A stretch of 64,000 nt of DNA, taken from assembly GCA_030704615.1 (NCBI GenBank), contig CM060732.1, positions 51,503,053 to 51,567,052 on the forward strand. The letters are read 5' to 3'. The notes beneath the pieces were generated by a model. That model was not told the origin of the DNA, did not search any database, and saw only the letters and a list, made by a program, of their open reading frames with translations. The DNA comes from Takakia lepidozioides. Taxonomy: Eukaryota; Streptophyta; Takakiopsida; Takakiales; Takakiaceae. Below are positions 11,120 through 22,148 of the stretch, in pieces (within the stretch, counting starts at the first letter, position 1; each line of letters opens with the position of its first letter). A program made the position numbers and the translations under genes.

Positions 11120-14100
11120 TATGTCAGACCAAAGCAGAAATTACCATTGGACAGCTATTAGCTGTGGCACCTTATTGTAGGCACAGGCTGTATCAAGCAA
11201 TCAATCGAATTGCCCAAGAGACAGGAAACACAGACCTGAACAGCAAGGTGACCAGTTATAATGTGAAGCCGGAAGGGCGAGAACCAGTCATGGACTTTGA
11301 TGATTCTATGCCAGTAATCCAATTGAGAATTGGAAGCACAGAACTAACTGATGTACTGATAGATGGTGGTTCTGGAGTAAATATCATGACAGACCAATTA
11401 AGGAAGAAGCTTGGTCTAAGTAACATGAAACCAGCCCCATTTACAGTAACAATGGCAGATCAAAGAAGTGTACAGCCATTGGGATTAATAAGAGGAGTTA
11501 AGATACAGATACAGAAAATGATCTTTATGATCACAGTAACTGTATTAAAAATGGATGAAGTCATGGAGGCTTACTCCTTATTATTGGGACGTCCGTGGCT
11601 GAAACAGGCCAGGGTATTCCATGACTGGAATTCTCAGTTACTAACCGTGCATAATGGGATACACGAGATACAAATTACCACAAAGAAATCTAGTAGATTA
11701 CCTGCTACAAGAAGACCTCGAGGAGTCAGAGAGTATGACTGGAGAGGAGGACTGGATGAGGAGCAGGAAGCTACCCTATTTGCTGCACACCCAGAGTGGG
11801 AGCAGGTTGCAGAGATGCGGCTGGAAAGCCTAAGTTGTTTGAGAGGTATCTGCTGTGGTGTAGTGACAGCAACACCAACTGAAGAGGAAACCAGCATTTA
11901 CCCATCACATTTCTATGAAGAAAGAGAAGGAGAAATAGAAATCCTAGAAGAACCAGCCACTGTGAGCTTACAGGATGAAGTGGTGACTGGTTGGACAATC
12001 ACAGCTGATGAGCAGGTGAGAGAAGTAAATGTGGGAACTAAAGAGGAACCGAGGATGGTGAAAGTAGGAGCTGATTTGGAGCCGGAATTCTTCGAAGAAG
12101 CTAAAAGCTTGTTCATCAAATACAGAGATGTATTTGCTTGGAGCTATGAGGATCTAAAAGGGATACCACCTGAAGTCTGTCAGCATAAGATTGAACTGGA
12201 ACCAGGGTCAGTACCAATCAAGCAGGCGAGGTATAGAATGAATCCCAACTACGCACAGAAGGTTGGAGAAGAGATAAAGAAGTTGGCTGAGGCTAAGTTT
12301 ATATACCCAATAGAGTATACAACTTGGTTGTCACCCATTGTTATAGTTCCCAAGAAGAATGGCAAACTAAGAGTATGTGTGAACTATAAGAAGCTGAATG
12401 CTTGTACGAAGAAAGATCCTTTCCCTTTGCCATTCACAGAAGCAGTATTAGACACTGTGGCAGGCCATGAGATGTACTCATTCATGGATGGCTTCAGTGG
12501 TTATAATCAAGTGCAAGTGGCAGAAGAAGACCAAGGGAAAACAGCTTTCATCACAGACTGGGGGGCTTATGCATACAAAGTCATGCCCTTTGGACTTTGT
12601 AATGCACCAGCGACCTTTCAGAGAGTGATAAGTGAATCTTTTCATGAGTATCTGGATGATTTCATGCAGGTGTTCTTGGATGATTTCAGTGTGTACAGCT
12701 CTAAGAATGAGCACTTGCATAAATTGGAGTTATGCCTGGCCAGATGCAGGATGAGAGGTCTGGGCCTGAATCCAGAGAAGTGTACTTTCTGTGTGAACTC
12801 AGGGGTGCTTCTGGGACACATTGTGTGTAAGAAGGGACTCCTTGTGGATCCCAGAAAGACAGAGTCCATTAAAGCCTCTCCACCACCAGTGAATGTTAAA
12901 AGTCTAAGGAGATTCCTTGGGCAAACCAGTTATTACAGAAGATTTGTCAAAAGGTATGCACAAATAGCAGCACCATTGAGCAAGCTTCTGAAGAAAGATG
13001 CAGTGTTTGCCTGGACAGCTGAATGTCAACAGGCGTTTGAGGAACTTACACTGTCAGTAACAACTACACCTGTGCTGATTAACCCTCACTGGCATGTAGT
13101 ATTCCATGTTCACTGCGATGCATCAGGAGAAGCGTTGGGAGCGGTGTTAGCCCAGAATGTTACAGGGAATATAGATTCACCTGTGTACTATGCTAGCCGG
13201 TTGATGAACAGTGCTGAGAGGAACTATAGCACAACGGAAAGAGAAGCATTGGCAATGATTTATGCAGTGAAGAAATTCAGGCATTACCTATTGGGAAGAA
13301 AGTTTATGTTTTATGTGGATCACCAGGCTCTGATATATCTGGTGAACAAACCTTTGATAAGTGGAAGGATAGCGAGGTGGTTAATAATCTTGCATGAGTT
13401 TGAGTTCGAGGTTATTTACAAGCCTGGCCGTTTGCATCTTGTGGCAGATCATTTGTCACGACTAACAACAGGAGAGGCCGCCACAGGAGTGGACGATCAG
13501 TTACCTGATGCGAGTTTATTTGTAATGGAGGTGCAAGGAAGTGCAGATGAATGGTTAGATTGGCAGTGGCCAATCAGATACTACCTTGCTCATGGTCAGT
13601 GCCCACCTAGTTATGGTAAGGAGCAGAGGAAGAGAATCGCTATCAAAGCTTTACCTTATACTATGGTAGGAAGCAGAATGTATAAGTTAGGACCTGATGG
13701 AGTACTAAAACGATGCTTGTACCACCATGAAGTAAATAAAGTTTTGGCGGAAGTTCATAAAGGAGTGGCTGGAGGTCATTTTGGAGAAGAGACTACCAGT
13801 AGAAAGATACTACTCGCAGGATACTGGTGGCCTACTTTGTTCAAAGATGTACACGAGTATTGTCAGAAGTGTGATGAATGTCAGAGGCTAGGACCTTTGC
13901 AGAGATCTGGAAGGATGGCCTTGCATCCTACAATGCCTACGGAACCATTTCAGAAATGGGGACTAGACTTTGTTGGACCAATTAACCCACCATCCAAGAA
14001 TACACGAAACAGGTACATAATTACAGCCACTGATTATACTACAAAGTGGGTGGAAGCTAAAGCTTTGAGGGACAACACAGCCAAGTCCACAGCAAGGTTC

Positions 14101-15231
14101 CTGTACGAGAACATACTTACACGATTTGGCTGTCCCTTAGAATTTATCAGTGATCAAGGAAGTCACTTCATGAATGAGACCATTGAGTTGTTGACTAAAG
14201 AGTTTATGATTGTGCATAGAAAGAGTACAACATATTACCCACAGGGTAATGGGCAGGCAGAGGCTACCAACAAAATACTATGTACTATCTTGGCTAAGAT
14301 AGTCAATGCAAACAGAACGGATTGGGATACAAAGCTGCTGACAGCTTTGTGGTCATACAGGACTTCATATAAAGTCACCACTAAGTATACACCATTCCAA
14401 TTAGTTTATGGTATGGAAGCCTTACTTCCAGTGGAATTCCTGTTACCTACCATGAGAACGGAGTGGGGAAAAAGAATGGAATTGCAAGACTCCATCAAGG
14501 TCAGGAAACATGAATTATACCATGTGGAAGAAGTACGTGCTGATGCAGCTGATAATATGACCAGAATTCAGATGAAGCGAAAGGAACAGTTTGATGAAGG
14601 CAAGTTAAAGACTTTTAAGACGGGGGATTTGGTTCTATGGTTGCAGAAGAAAGGAAAGATTCAAGCTTCTAAGCTTAAATCACCGTGGAAAGGACCTTAT
14701 GTCATACAAAAGATGTATGATAACAACACCGCCATGTTACAAACCATTAACAAAGAAATGCTGGGAAGAGTCAATGCAAATAAGTTGAAGGGGTACAGTG
14801 GTATCCATGACAAACCCCTGCAGCATGATTTGCATGTTGAACCGCAAGAGCAGTCACGGGCTGCACCAGTGTTACGAACGGAGTATGGAACACTTGTCGC
14901 TAGGCCCAGCATATATGACCAGGGTGGGCAAAACAAACGTGACACAGCCTATCACAGCCCATCAAGGCGCAACACAGCCTATCACAGCCCATCACGACGT
15001 GACACAGCCTATCACAGCCCAGCAAGGCGCAACACAGCCTATCACAGCCCATCACGACGTGACACAGCCTATCACAGCCCATCACGATGTGACACAGCCT
15101 ATCACAGCCCTCACGACGTGACACAAGCCTATCACAGCCCATCAGGCGCAACACAGCCTATCACAACCTACCACAGCGTGTCACAGCCTATCACAGCTTA
15201 CCACAGTGCATCACAGCCTATCACAGCGTAA
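11086..15231 (+). CDS. pol: Protease, RT, RNase H and integrase of element B, plus repeat tail
   Basis: A 1,381-codon frame carries the full enzymatic set: retropepsin with LIDGGSG (Asp about 93), RT with FMDGFSGYNQV and FLDD (about 555), RNase H from HCDASGEALG, an integrase zinc domain (HHEVNKVLAEVHKG to CQKCDEC), and the D,D,E core (GLDFVGP, ISDQGSHF, NGQAEATN). After the integrase tail (LKGYSGIHDKPLQHDL) the frame runs into a 30-bp minisatellite that encodes a ten-residue repeat of the type TAYHSPSRRD. The initial MQSNEETL is an internal residue of gag-pol, not a natural start. All catalytic motifs are present, making this the most complete pol here; gag-pol expression would still need frames upstream that are broken. 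Confidence 0.93.
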   Translation: MQSNEETLAEVICQTKAEITIGQLLAVAPYCRHRLYQAINRIAQETGNTDLNSKVTSYNVKPEGREPVMDFDDSMPVIQLRIGSTELTDVLIDGGSGVNIMTDQLRKKLGLSNMKPAPFTVTMADQRSVQPLGLIRGVKIQIQKMIFMITVTVLKMDEVMEAYSLLLGRPWLKQARVFHDWNSQLLTVHNGIHEIQITTKKSSRLPATRRPRGVREYDWRGGLDEEQEATLFAAHPEWEQVAEMRLESLSCLRGICCGVVTATPTEEETSIYPSHFYEEREGEIEILEEPATVSLQDEVVTGWTITADEQVREVNVGTKEEPRMVKVGADLEPEFFEEAKSLFIKYRDVFAWSYEDLKGIPPEVCQHKIELEPGSVPIKQARYRMNPNYAQKVGEEIKKLAEAKFIYPIEYTTWLSPIVIVPKKNGKLRVCVNYKKLNACTKKDPFPLPFTEAVLDTVAGHEMYSFMDGFSGYNQVQVAEEDQGKTAFITDWGAYAYKVMPFGLCNAPATFQRVISESFHEYLDDFMQVFLDDFSVYSSKNEHLHKLELCLARCRMRGLGLNPEKCTFCVNSGVLLGHIVCKKGLLVDPRKTESIKASPPPVNVKSLRRFLGQTSYYRRFVKRYAQIAAPLSKLLKKDAVFAWTAECQQAFEELTLSVTTTPVLINPHWHVVFHVHCDASGEALGAVLAQNVTGNIDSPVYYASRLMNSAERNYSTTEREALAMIYAVKKFRHYLLGRKFMFYVDHQALIYLVNKPLISGRIARWLIILHEFEFEVIYKPGRLHLVADHLSRLTTGEAATGVDDQLPDASLFVMEVQGSADEWLDWQWPIRYYLAHGQCPPSYGKEQRKRIAIKALPYTMVGSRMYKLGPDGVLKRCLYHHEVNKVLAEVHKGVAGGHFGEETTSRKILLAGYWWPTLFKDVHEYCQKCDECQRLGPLQRSGRMALHPTMPTEPFQKWGLDFVGPINPPSKNTRNRYIITATDYTTKWVEAKALRDNTAKSTARFLYENILTRFGCPLEFISDQGSHFMNETIELLTKEFMIVHRKSTTYYPQGNGQAEATNKILCTILAKIVNANRTDWDTKLLTALWSYRTSYKVTTKYTPFQLVYGMEALLPVEFLLPTMRTEWGKRMELQDSIKVRKHELYHVEEVRADAADNMTRIQMKRKEQFDEGKLKTFKTGDLVLWLQKKGKIQASKLKSPWKGPYVIQKMYDNNTAMLQTINKEMLGRVNANKLKGYSGIHDKPLQHDLHVEPQEQSRAAPVLRTEYGTLVARPSIYDQGGQNKRDTAYHSPSRRNTAYHSPSRRDTAYHSPARRNTAYHSPSRRDTAYHSPSRCDTAYHSPHDVTQAYHSPSGATQPITTYHSVSQPITAYHSASQPITA

Positions 15232-15270
15232 CACAGTATGACACAGCCTGTCACAGCTCAACACAGCCTA
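14938..15270 (+). repeat. 30-bp minisatellite at the end of pol, element B
   Basis: About eleven units of roughly 30 bp, with core ACACAGCCTATCACAGCCCA and a tail alternating between CACGACGTG and CAAGGCGCA. The last units decay to 15-bp half-repeats (CACAGCGTGT). It starts inside the pol frame and continues past its stop at 15231. The CACAGCC core also forms the repeat array in the LTRs. Confidence 0.9.
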
Positions 15271-15328
15271 CTAAAGTTACACGATCCATAGAATCAGTGA
15301 CAAGTGGACACATAATAACTTCAGGAAA

Positions 15329-18300
15329 ATGGCTGAAGGAAGAGAAACGGAAATTACTTTAAAAATAGACACGTGGAGGTCAGGGCGCGACACACAGCCG
15401 AGAATGAAGTGCAAGGACAGGTGTCAAAAAGAAAGAGGACAAGAACGGCCGTCAAAAGGGATGAAAGGCGGGCCCATTAATGAGTACGGAAAAAGGGAAA
15501 CGGAACGAACGGCAAGTACAGAAAAGCCGAATTCTTGTCACATGTGTGATCCTAGTGGACTATCCAACAGGGAAAGTCCACTAAAGAAGATAAAATCTAA
15601 AATCCAGTCACAGCGGATACAGCCAATAGAAAACCAGAGAAAGGATCAAGAAAATGGAGGGAAATTGAGCGCAAGAGGCGGCGTCGTTCTGAGTAACGGG
15701 CGTCTCGACAGGACGGACCATCAATGCTATAACTTGGAAACTATGGAGGAACTAACAGACTATACGCTCGCAATATTACTTACGCAGTGGCATAGACACG
15801 AAAGGACAGAGCGGAGCTTTTCTCTTGAGCGATGCTTGCAAGCCCCGCAGGCTTACAAGAAATTACCCATAGCTTTCTGCGGCAACCATACGTTTATGCT
15901 TTGTGCACTACAGGCATTCCTGCAGTTGTTACAGCCAAAACAGTTCTGTGAGTCTAAAATGAAGAGAGTGAGAGGAATGGAGGAAATCAGGGTGAAGAGC
16001 ACCACAATTCTGCAGAAACAAACAATTGCTACCCCACAGGCGATACAGATACTGGAGGAGCTGAGATTGCAAGGATTGCAAAGCCTAGATTGGACACTAC
16101 ACCATAGACAGTACATGTTACAATTTTTGCAGAACTTTGAGCCAAGGACAGGAACAACAACGGTGAAGGGAGTTGAATTAATGATTACTCCCCTATACCT
16201 CCAGCAATTGTTTCGATTGCCAGCAGGTCAGGTGCATGTGGAGCAACACAGGGCAAGACTGCAAATAGAGGACTTATTCCAAGAAGGGAGTTTCTTTAAA
16301 ACTCAGGGTATGCTTGTACCAAGGCTGTGTACCCAGGGTTAAAAGAGGTAGGCCAGGTATTGAACGTTCTGATTGCCATGAAACAGAACCAACAGTATTT
16401 GAGCAGATCCTTCACGGAGGAAATACTCAAAGGCCTGAAGGGACGAAGGTACAATGGGCGGACATAATGTACAACGCACTGGTAGAGGAGATGAAAAGAT
16501 TACAAGGTACTACCGCAAAGTCTCCTATAATAGTGTCTGGCCCAATCATTGCTCAAATAATCCTTGATTCTGGCATACTTAATGCGCAAGAAAGAAAGGA
16601 AATGGGAGTGTTTGAGCCAGAAACAACTGCAATGGAAGAGCAAGGCTCTTCACACAGTGAGGGTGGACTAGCAGGGCAACCCGAGACTAAGAGGCAGAGA
16701 CGGGGAAAGACTGTAGTGGCGGATCCACTGGCTTCACGGATTCCGCATGATAATGTTTCCCAAGCTCATGGCCAGGAAGGGGCACAGCAGCACAGAGAAA
16801 TGCTATTACTGGAAGCAGGACCTTCAGAGAGGGAGGAGGAAGTTACTTCTGCATCACAACCATCACAGCCACTGAACGACTTGTCACAAGGTCACAAGTT
16901 ATCCATGCAGCTCAACCAGAAATAATTGATTTGGAAAGTGAAGGGTTAGATATTCCAACTACAGAACAGATAGTGGCAGAAATAGAGAAGGGGGACCTTC
17001 TCTATGAATATTCTGGTCTGGTCAAGGAGACAGAAATCCCAGAGGTGCAACAGTTGCCCAAGGGAAATCCTGAGGTGCATATAATACACACACCTGTGTC
17101 GGAGGTACCACAGGCGGAAGGTCATGACACTGTAGCACCGGTGATAGATGAAGTAGTTCAGGAAGAAAATCCGGTGGGACAATGGCCTGAATGGTTAGTG
17201 AGACATCACACTGTTGAAGATCAGGAGGAACAGCAGCAACCTCACCATGATGACCCTCAACAGGCAATGCTGATGAGTTCCATAGGCAGGACACTTAATT
17301 TGTTGGGGACTTATGTCAAATCCCATGTTCCAATTACCCAATTGACAGCCTTGAGAGAGGAACTCAGGAAGGAGTTTGAGGCTCGACTTGCCACTGAGTG
17401 TGCAAACAAGGTCGATGAAGAGGTCACTCTCAAGATGAAGCAGGACTTGGGAAATACAGAAATGGCTTTGCAATTGGCCAAGCAACAATTGATTGAGGCA
17501 GGCCTCGCGCAAGACCAGTTGCACGAAGCACATAAGCAACAGCTATACCAAATGCAGGTGCAGCATGAAAGCAAGTTGCAAGAACTGAATGCACTACATA
17601 CGGAGTTGCAGACAGTGCATAACAGGATGGCGATACAATGTGCTACATTCACAACTATGCTTGACCAATCTACAAAAGAAATAAACAGTCAAGCGGAAAA
17701 ATGTACGAAGGCAGAAGAAGAATGTTGAGCAAATGAAGCTCATTGTCGATATGAAGAATACAATCTGTCGCAATGAAGATACTTTCAAGCAATACAGGCA
17801 GATTGAAGCTGATCAAGAGAAGCACATCGTGGAGTTGCAACAAACCATCATGGCCAATAGAAATGAAATCGCGGTCAATAACAAGGCTTGGAAGGAAGCC
17901 AATAATCTACTTGCTGCTTATGCGCAATTGGTTGAACCTCAGGCGAAGCGCATGGAGGCTTTACAACAGCAGTTGGAATTGTACAAGCTAAGAGAGGAGC
18001 AAACTCTCAGGGGAACCACAAGCAACTTGGTGGATAACAGCCTTATGCAGGTCTGGTTAGCACAAGGGCCAGTAGAGGGCAAAGCACCACGGAAGCTCAC
18101 CCAAAGCGAGATGAATGAGCTCAGGCTGCAGGTGCAGAACATTGCCACAACTACTATAGACAATGTCTATAGTAGGATAGCAGAGTTACAAGAGGATGTA
18201 GACGGACTCCAGACTCAAGTGGAAGACCTCACTTCAAACATCGACCAAAGAGTCTATATCCCTCAGGAACAGCTAATGGCTTCTTATTTACAAGCCAGAA

Positions 18301-19505
18301 CTTTGGCTTTTCAGTCTTCACAGGAGGTGCAGGAGATGCCAATGATACAAGAGCCAGTACCACCACCACCACAACAAGTCACTGTACCAGTAGCTGAACC
18401 TGTGGTTACTACAACCACACCACAGCCACCACAGCCGGAGGTATGGGGCAATGCCGCTTTTAACCCACCTAAAACTCCAGCTGCAAGGGAGTACAGTAGG
18501 GCTATGATTATGCCCTTCAACCAAATTCCCATCATGTTGGATTTGGCTTGGAAAGAATTTAGTCCTCCGCAGTCATTCGCACATTACTACCAAATCATGC
18601 GTATTTGGCTGCCAGTGGCAACTAGGACTAAAGTTCTTCCGAACAATCGACATATTGAAGATCATCACTTTGCACAATACTGGCACGAGGCAGGTACCAT
18701 GTTGAGGGAATTGATTGCTTTCCAGGTTGTACATGGACTCATTTATACCAAGACCAAGGAGATAGCAAGTATTGTCATGGGGTGCGGGTTATACTACGCT
18801 GCTTGTTTTCTGGTACGTTACCACATTGAGCAACAAAAGATGCAAACACGCTTTCAAAGTTATTCCAGTGGAGATCATTGGGTATTACCTTCGGTGCCAC
18901 CTCATATGTACCTATATGACCCAAAAGTTATGATGCAAAAGGATTCTCAAATTCGTTCATGGTTTCAAGCGGCCTGCAACCATTTGTCAACACAGAAATT
19001 CGGCATTGATGACATTTTCTATAAGGGACATGTGGCATGGAAGTACTTGCACGCTGCACCAGTAATTGGTACCCCACTCACCTGGACAGACAAGGAGCTC
19101 AGTGTCTACACCAATTTTGCTGTTCAGCGGTTACACCAAGTTGTAAAATACAAACTTCCAGACATGGTAGGACAGCATTGTATGCCCCAGATGATTCCAC
19201 AAAAAGTTCGAAAATTAAAACACCTGAGAGGCGATGAGGATTCTGATACAACTGTTTCTTCACCGAATTCTTTTGACATGGGAGAAGACTATGCAATTCA
19301 GATGGAAGAGAAGAAGCGAAGGGGATCTCCTATGCCGGAAAGATTACCTCGATATCAGCCTCCAGAGGGCCTCACTTATCCAGGTAGTGATCAACCATCT
19401 CCGTCAACCAGAGACAGACCTCGGGCTCGTACACACAGTCCGCCACGAAACTCTCAACGTCAAGAAGGTGCTCACTCACAAAGGTTTGCTAGTCGAAATC
19501 AGTAA
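15329..19505 (+). pseudogene. Extra sense ORF downstream of integrase, coiled-coil protein, element B
   Basis: A second large gene of about 1,390 codons lies on the pol strand between integrase and the polypurine tract. In this copy it is read in pieces 15329-16342, 16314-16925, 16931-17728 and 17733-19505. Sister copies show that the breaks are small indels (for example two bases missing at 17724 compared with G). The N-terminal third is a conserved globular region (LLTQWHRHERT, CGNHTFMLCALQAFLQL, NFEPRTG). The middle (about 17330-18290) is rich in Gln, Glu, Lys and Leu with heptad spacing, suggesting a long coiled coil. After a Pro/Thr-rich linker comes a second globular part (DLAWKEFSPPQSFAHYYQ, VMGCGLYYAACFL), then a Ser/Arg/Pro-rich basic tail. 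No transmembrane helix or signal peptide is seen, so it does not look like an envelope gene. Function unknown. Confidence 0.8.
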
Positions 19506-19522
19506 ACCGTGAGGACACGGCT

Positions 19523-19542
19523 TTTTGAGGGGGAAGGGGTAA
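19523..19542 (+). promoter_or_regulatory. Polypurine tract of element B
   Basis: The stretch TTTTGAGGGGGAAGGGGTAA directly precedes the TG of the 3' LTR. It is the expected primer for plus-strand synthesis and recurs in the same place in G and, inverted, in E. Confidence 0.8.
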
Positions 19543-20514
19543 TGTTAGAGGACTGTCGGGGACTTAGACACTTATACGGGATCTGTAGGGTACCCTTAAT
19601 TTTTGCACAGACTGAGACCAACAGGAGCCTTAGGGGTGACAGCAGCGCACTGTAGAGGGGGGTTACACAGCCCGTCACAGTCGTCACAGCCAGCCACACA
19701 CGTCACACCCGTCACAGCCTCACACAGCCAACACAGCCCGTCACAGTCGTCACAGCAGACACAGCCGACACAGCCGACACAGCCCGCACAGCCACACAGC
19801 CAGTCACAGCCCGACACAGCCAAACACAGTCGCACAGCCAGTCACAGCCCGTCACAGTTTCACACAGCCAGTCACAGCTTGACACAGCTGTCACGATCAT
19901 AGGAACGAAGAGTAGGACAGGGAACGACTGTGGGGAACAACACCTGCGAAGGGAACATGTTAGTTCACAGACGACGGTTAGTGAGGGAAACGGTTAGAAC
20001 CGCGGATAGGAAGATAAAGGGAGAAACGGGGAATTGAGGAACATCATTCAGAGGAGGACTTCTTGGTGATAGAGGAGAGGGGATCGGGCAGAGATGAAGA
20101 ACGGAAGTGAAGATAGAGAGATGAGAGTAGATGCTTGATATATGCAAGCTGTAATGATATTGTAGAGGAGATTAGAGACACAATGGCTTCGGCCTGATAC
20201 CTGATAAATCATAATCGGATACTTTTACGATACAATCACACTGTGTAGAGAGATCTGAGTGAAGCTGTGGAATGAATGGATGAGTTGATGGAATCCAATA
20301 GATTGATAAAGCAAACTGATACTTAATTATCAATGGTAAGATAGTTAACATGAATACCAAAAGGGAAACAAATAGGAAACACCCCATGATACACTAGCTG
20401 TAGGTCATGACTGATTGTTCTGCGCGGGCTGAGTACTTAGAGATTTCCAACTCTTCAATCTTGGAGTTTCCGCCTCGAATAGCGAAGGGATGGGTGAGTA
20501 AAAGCCGCGCGACA
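19543..20514 (+). repeat. 3' LTR of element B
   Basis: 972 bp from TGTTAGAGGACTG to GCGCGACA. It contains a dense array of CACAGCC/GTCACAG repeats at about 19665-19890. Near the end it carries the leader-ORF start (ATG at 20407), which here reads out into flanking DNA as far as 20601. Confidence 0.9.
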
Positions 20515-21109
20515 CTTTCGTCTGGTGAACTTCAACATGTTCCCTCGCAGTGTTGTTCCCCACAGTCGTTCCCTGTCCTACTCTTCGTTCCCTATGTGTG
20601 ACAAGCTGTTCAAGCTGTGACTGGCTGTGTAAAACTGTGACGGTCTGTGACTGGCAAGTGCGACTGTGTTTGGCTGTGTCCGGCTGTGACTGGCTGTGTG
20701 GCTGTGCCGGCTTGTCGCTGTGTGGCTGTGTTCTGCTTGACGACTGTGACGGGCTGTGTTGGCTGTTTGGCTGTTATGACTGTGACGGCTGTGTTGGCTG
20801 TGTCGGCTGTGCGGCTTGTGTTGGCTGTGACGACTTTGACGGGCTGTGTTGGCTGTGTCGGCTGTGACGCTGTGACGGGCTGTGTTTGCTATGTCGGCTG
20901 TGACGGGCTGTGTTGGCTGTGTCGGCTGTGACCGACTGTGACGGGCTGTGTTGGCTGTGTTGGCTGTGACGACTGTGACGGGCTGTGTAACCCCCCCTTA
21001 CAGTGCGCTGCTGTCACCCCTAAGGCTCCTGTTGGTCTCAGTCTGTTGCAAAATTAAGGTACCCTACAGATCCCGTATAAGTGTCTAAGTCCCCTACAGT
21101 CCTCTAACA
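20515..21109 (-). repeat. 5' LTR of element A, distal part
   Basis: This is the continuation of the A LTR after the B insertion: sequence matching the U3 side of other LTRs, inverted. It holds an expanded array of GGCTGTGT/GTGACGG motifs (20590-20990) and ends GTCCTCTAACA at 21109. Cys/Gly/Val-rich frames across the array are translations of the repeat, not genes. Confidence 0.88.
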
Positions 21110-21915
21110 CAAACTCACACCAAGAACAGCTTTCCAGACTTGTTTGCCATATGTGTTATATGGTATGGAGACTGCAGTATAGCCAAGGGTGCATTGAAGC
21201 TTGAAAGAACCCAGGGCATATACGAGATATTTACAGAAGAGAGTTTTGGTTATTCCATTAAAAGAAATGAAAGACATGGGACTGAGTGATTAAGAAAGCT
21301 AGACGCCAGAGATTTCAGCAAAAAGAAAAGCTATTTTACAGCTAATTATCCATATCTTTGGGAGAGAGGATAGACATAGGGGAATCATCTGGACCTCTCA
21401 CACCATTAAGATCAGAGAGTACATCACCCATATCGGAAGAACTAGAGTTGGATGCCACTACTTCTTTTTTCTTTGCAAGAAAGATTAAGGGAATTGGTAC
21501 GGAAGAAGAACAATCACGAGGTGAAAGATCTGAGGTACATCCCTCGATAAAGATTTGACAGAAATCTTTGATAGAGTTGGCATGGAACACCAAAAGCAGA
21601 ACTCCAGTTTCTGAAGCGCCGAAGTGAGAAGGAGGAGAGATGGGCAGCCAAGGAGAGTTCAGACTCTCCAACACCATTGCAGTTGAGATACATGAGTGAA
21701 GAAGAACCCCAGGGCAGAACTTGGAGGATGAAAATAGAGAGAAGAAATTGGAATAGAAGAGTATGCAGAAGTAGACCCAACAGCTGAGGTTGAGACTATA
21801 CAAACCAGGACAATCCCAACCGTTGGACCTGGATCAAGTGGAGCACTTGGATCACAGGCCAACGAGGTGTCGGCTTCCGGGGGATCAGGCGGCCTGCTGG
21901 ATCTGGCTCTGGGGT
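21110..21915 (+). pseudogene. Decayed leader ORF and gag N-terminus, element C
   Basis: This older copy of the same family begins abruptly at the A LTR border with sequence matching the end of the leader ORF (AACTCACACCAAGAACAGC), then the gag N-terminus from about 21280. It has many more small indels and substitutions than the other copies. It ends near 21915 in the Gly/Ser linker of gag. It is the apparent insertion target of A; its left part lies outside the window. Confidence 0.8.
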
Positions 21916-22148
21916 GGGGAATTTTCCTACAGCACTTGTCCGGATTTTGTACGATCGTGGGGCTCTCGCATGAGAGGGAAGTGGGTCCCTGAAGCATCAA
22001 TATTACATATACCTTGTATTATGTTCTGCGATGGTAAGAGAGACCAATTCCATTGCACCAAGCCACACTAGGCTACGAAGAAGTCATCACCCTTCTGGCG
22101 TGGACACCTCACGTAGGGCTCCGCCAAATTCTCCTTGAACCATAGTAC
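21916..22148. other. Unassigned spacer between inverted gag fragments C and D
   Basis: About 230 bp match none of the retroelement parts seen elsewhere in the window and contain no convincing gene. They separate a plus-strand and a minus-strand copy of the same gag region. They may be filler DNA from a rearrangement or a remnant of an unrelated insertion. Confidence 0.5.

Larger units (their letters stand above)
7220..20514 (+). mobile_element. Ty3/gypsy LTR retrotransposon B, near full length
   Basis: This 13.3 kb element has both LTRs (7220-8208 and 19543-20514, starting TGTTAGAGGACTG and ending GCGCGACA), a primer-binding site, leader ORF, gag, pol, a minisatellite, a long extra ORF and a polypurine tract. 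It is inserted in the 5' LTR of A: the A LTR sequence stops at 7219 and resumes at 20515 in the expected order. Flanking pentamers (ACCAT and CTTTC) do not match, so a clean target duplication is not visible. It is the best copy in the window for defining the family, though its gag and extra ORF contain frameshifts. Confidence 0.92.

Noticed and set aside
15329-19505. Envelope gene after integrase
   Set aside because: No signal peptide, transmembrane helix or furin-like site is visible; the sequence is soluble with a coiled coil.
19596-20931. Cys/Gly/Val-rich and Ser/His-rich frames across LTR arrays
   Set aside because: These are translations of the CACAGCC/GGCTGTG repeats in all frames; composition follows the repeat and no start or conserved domain is present.
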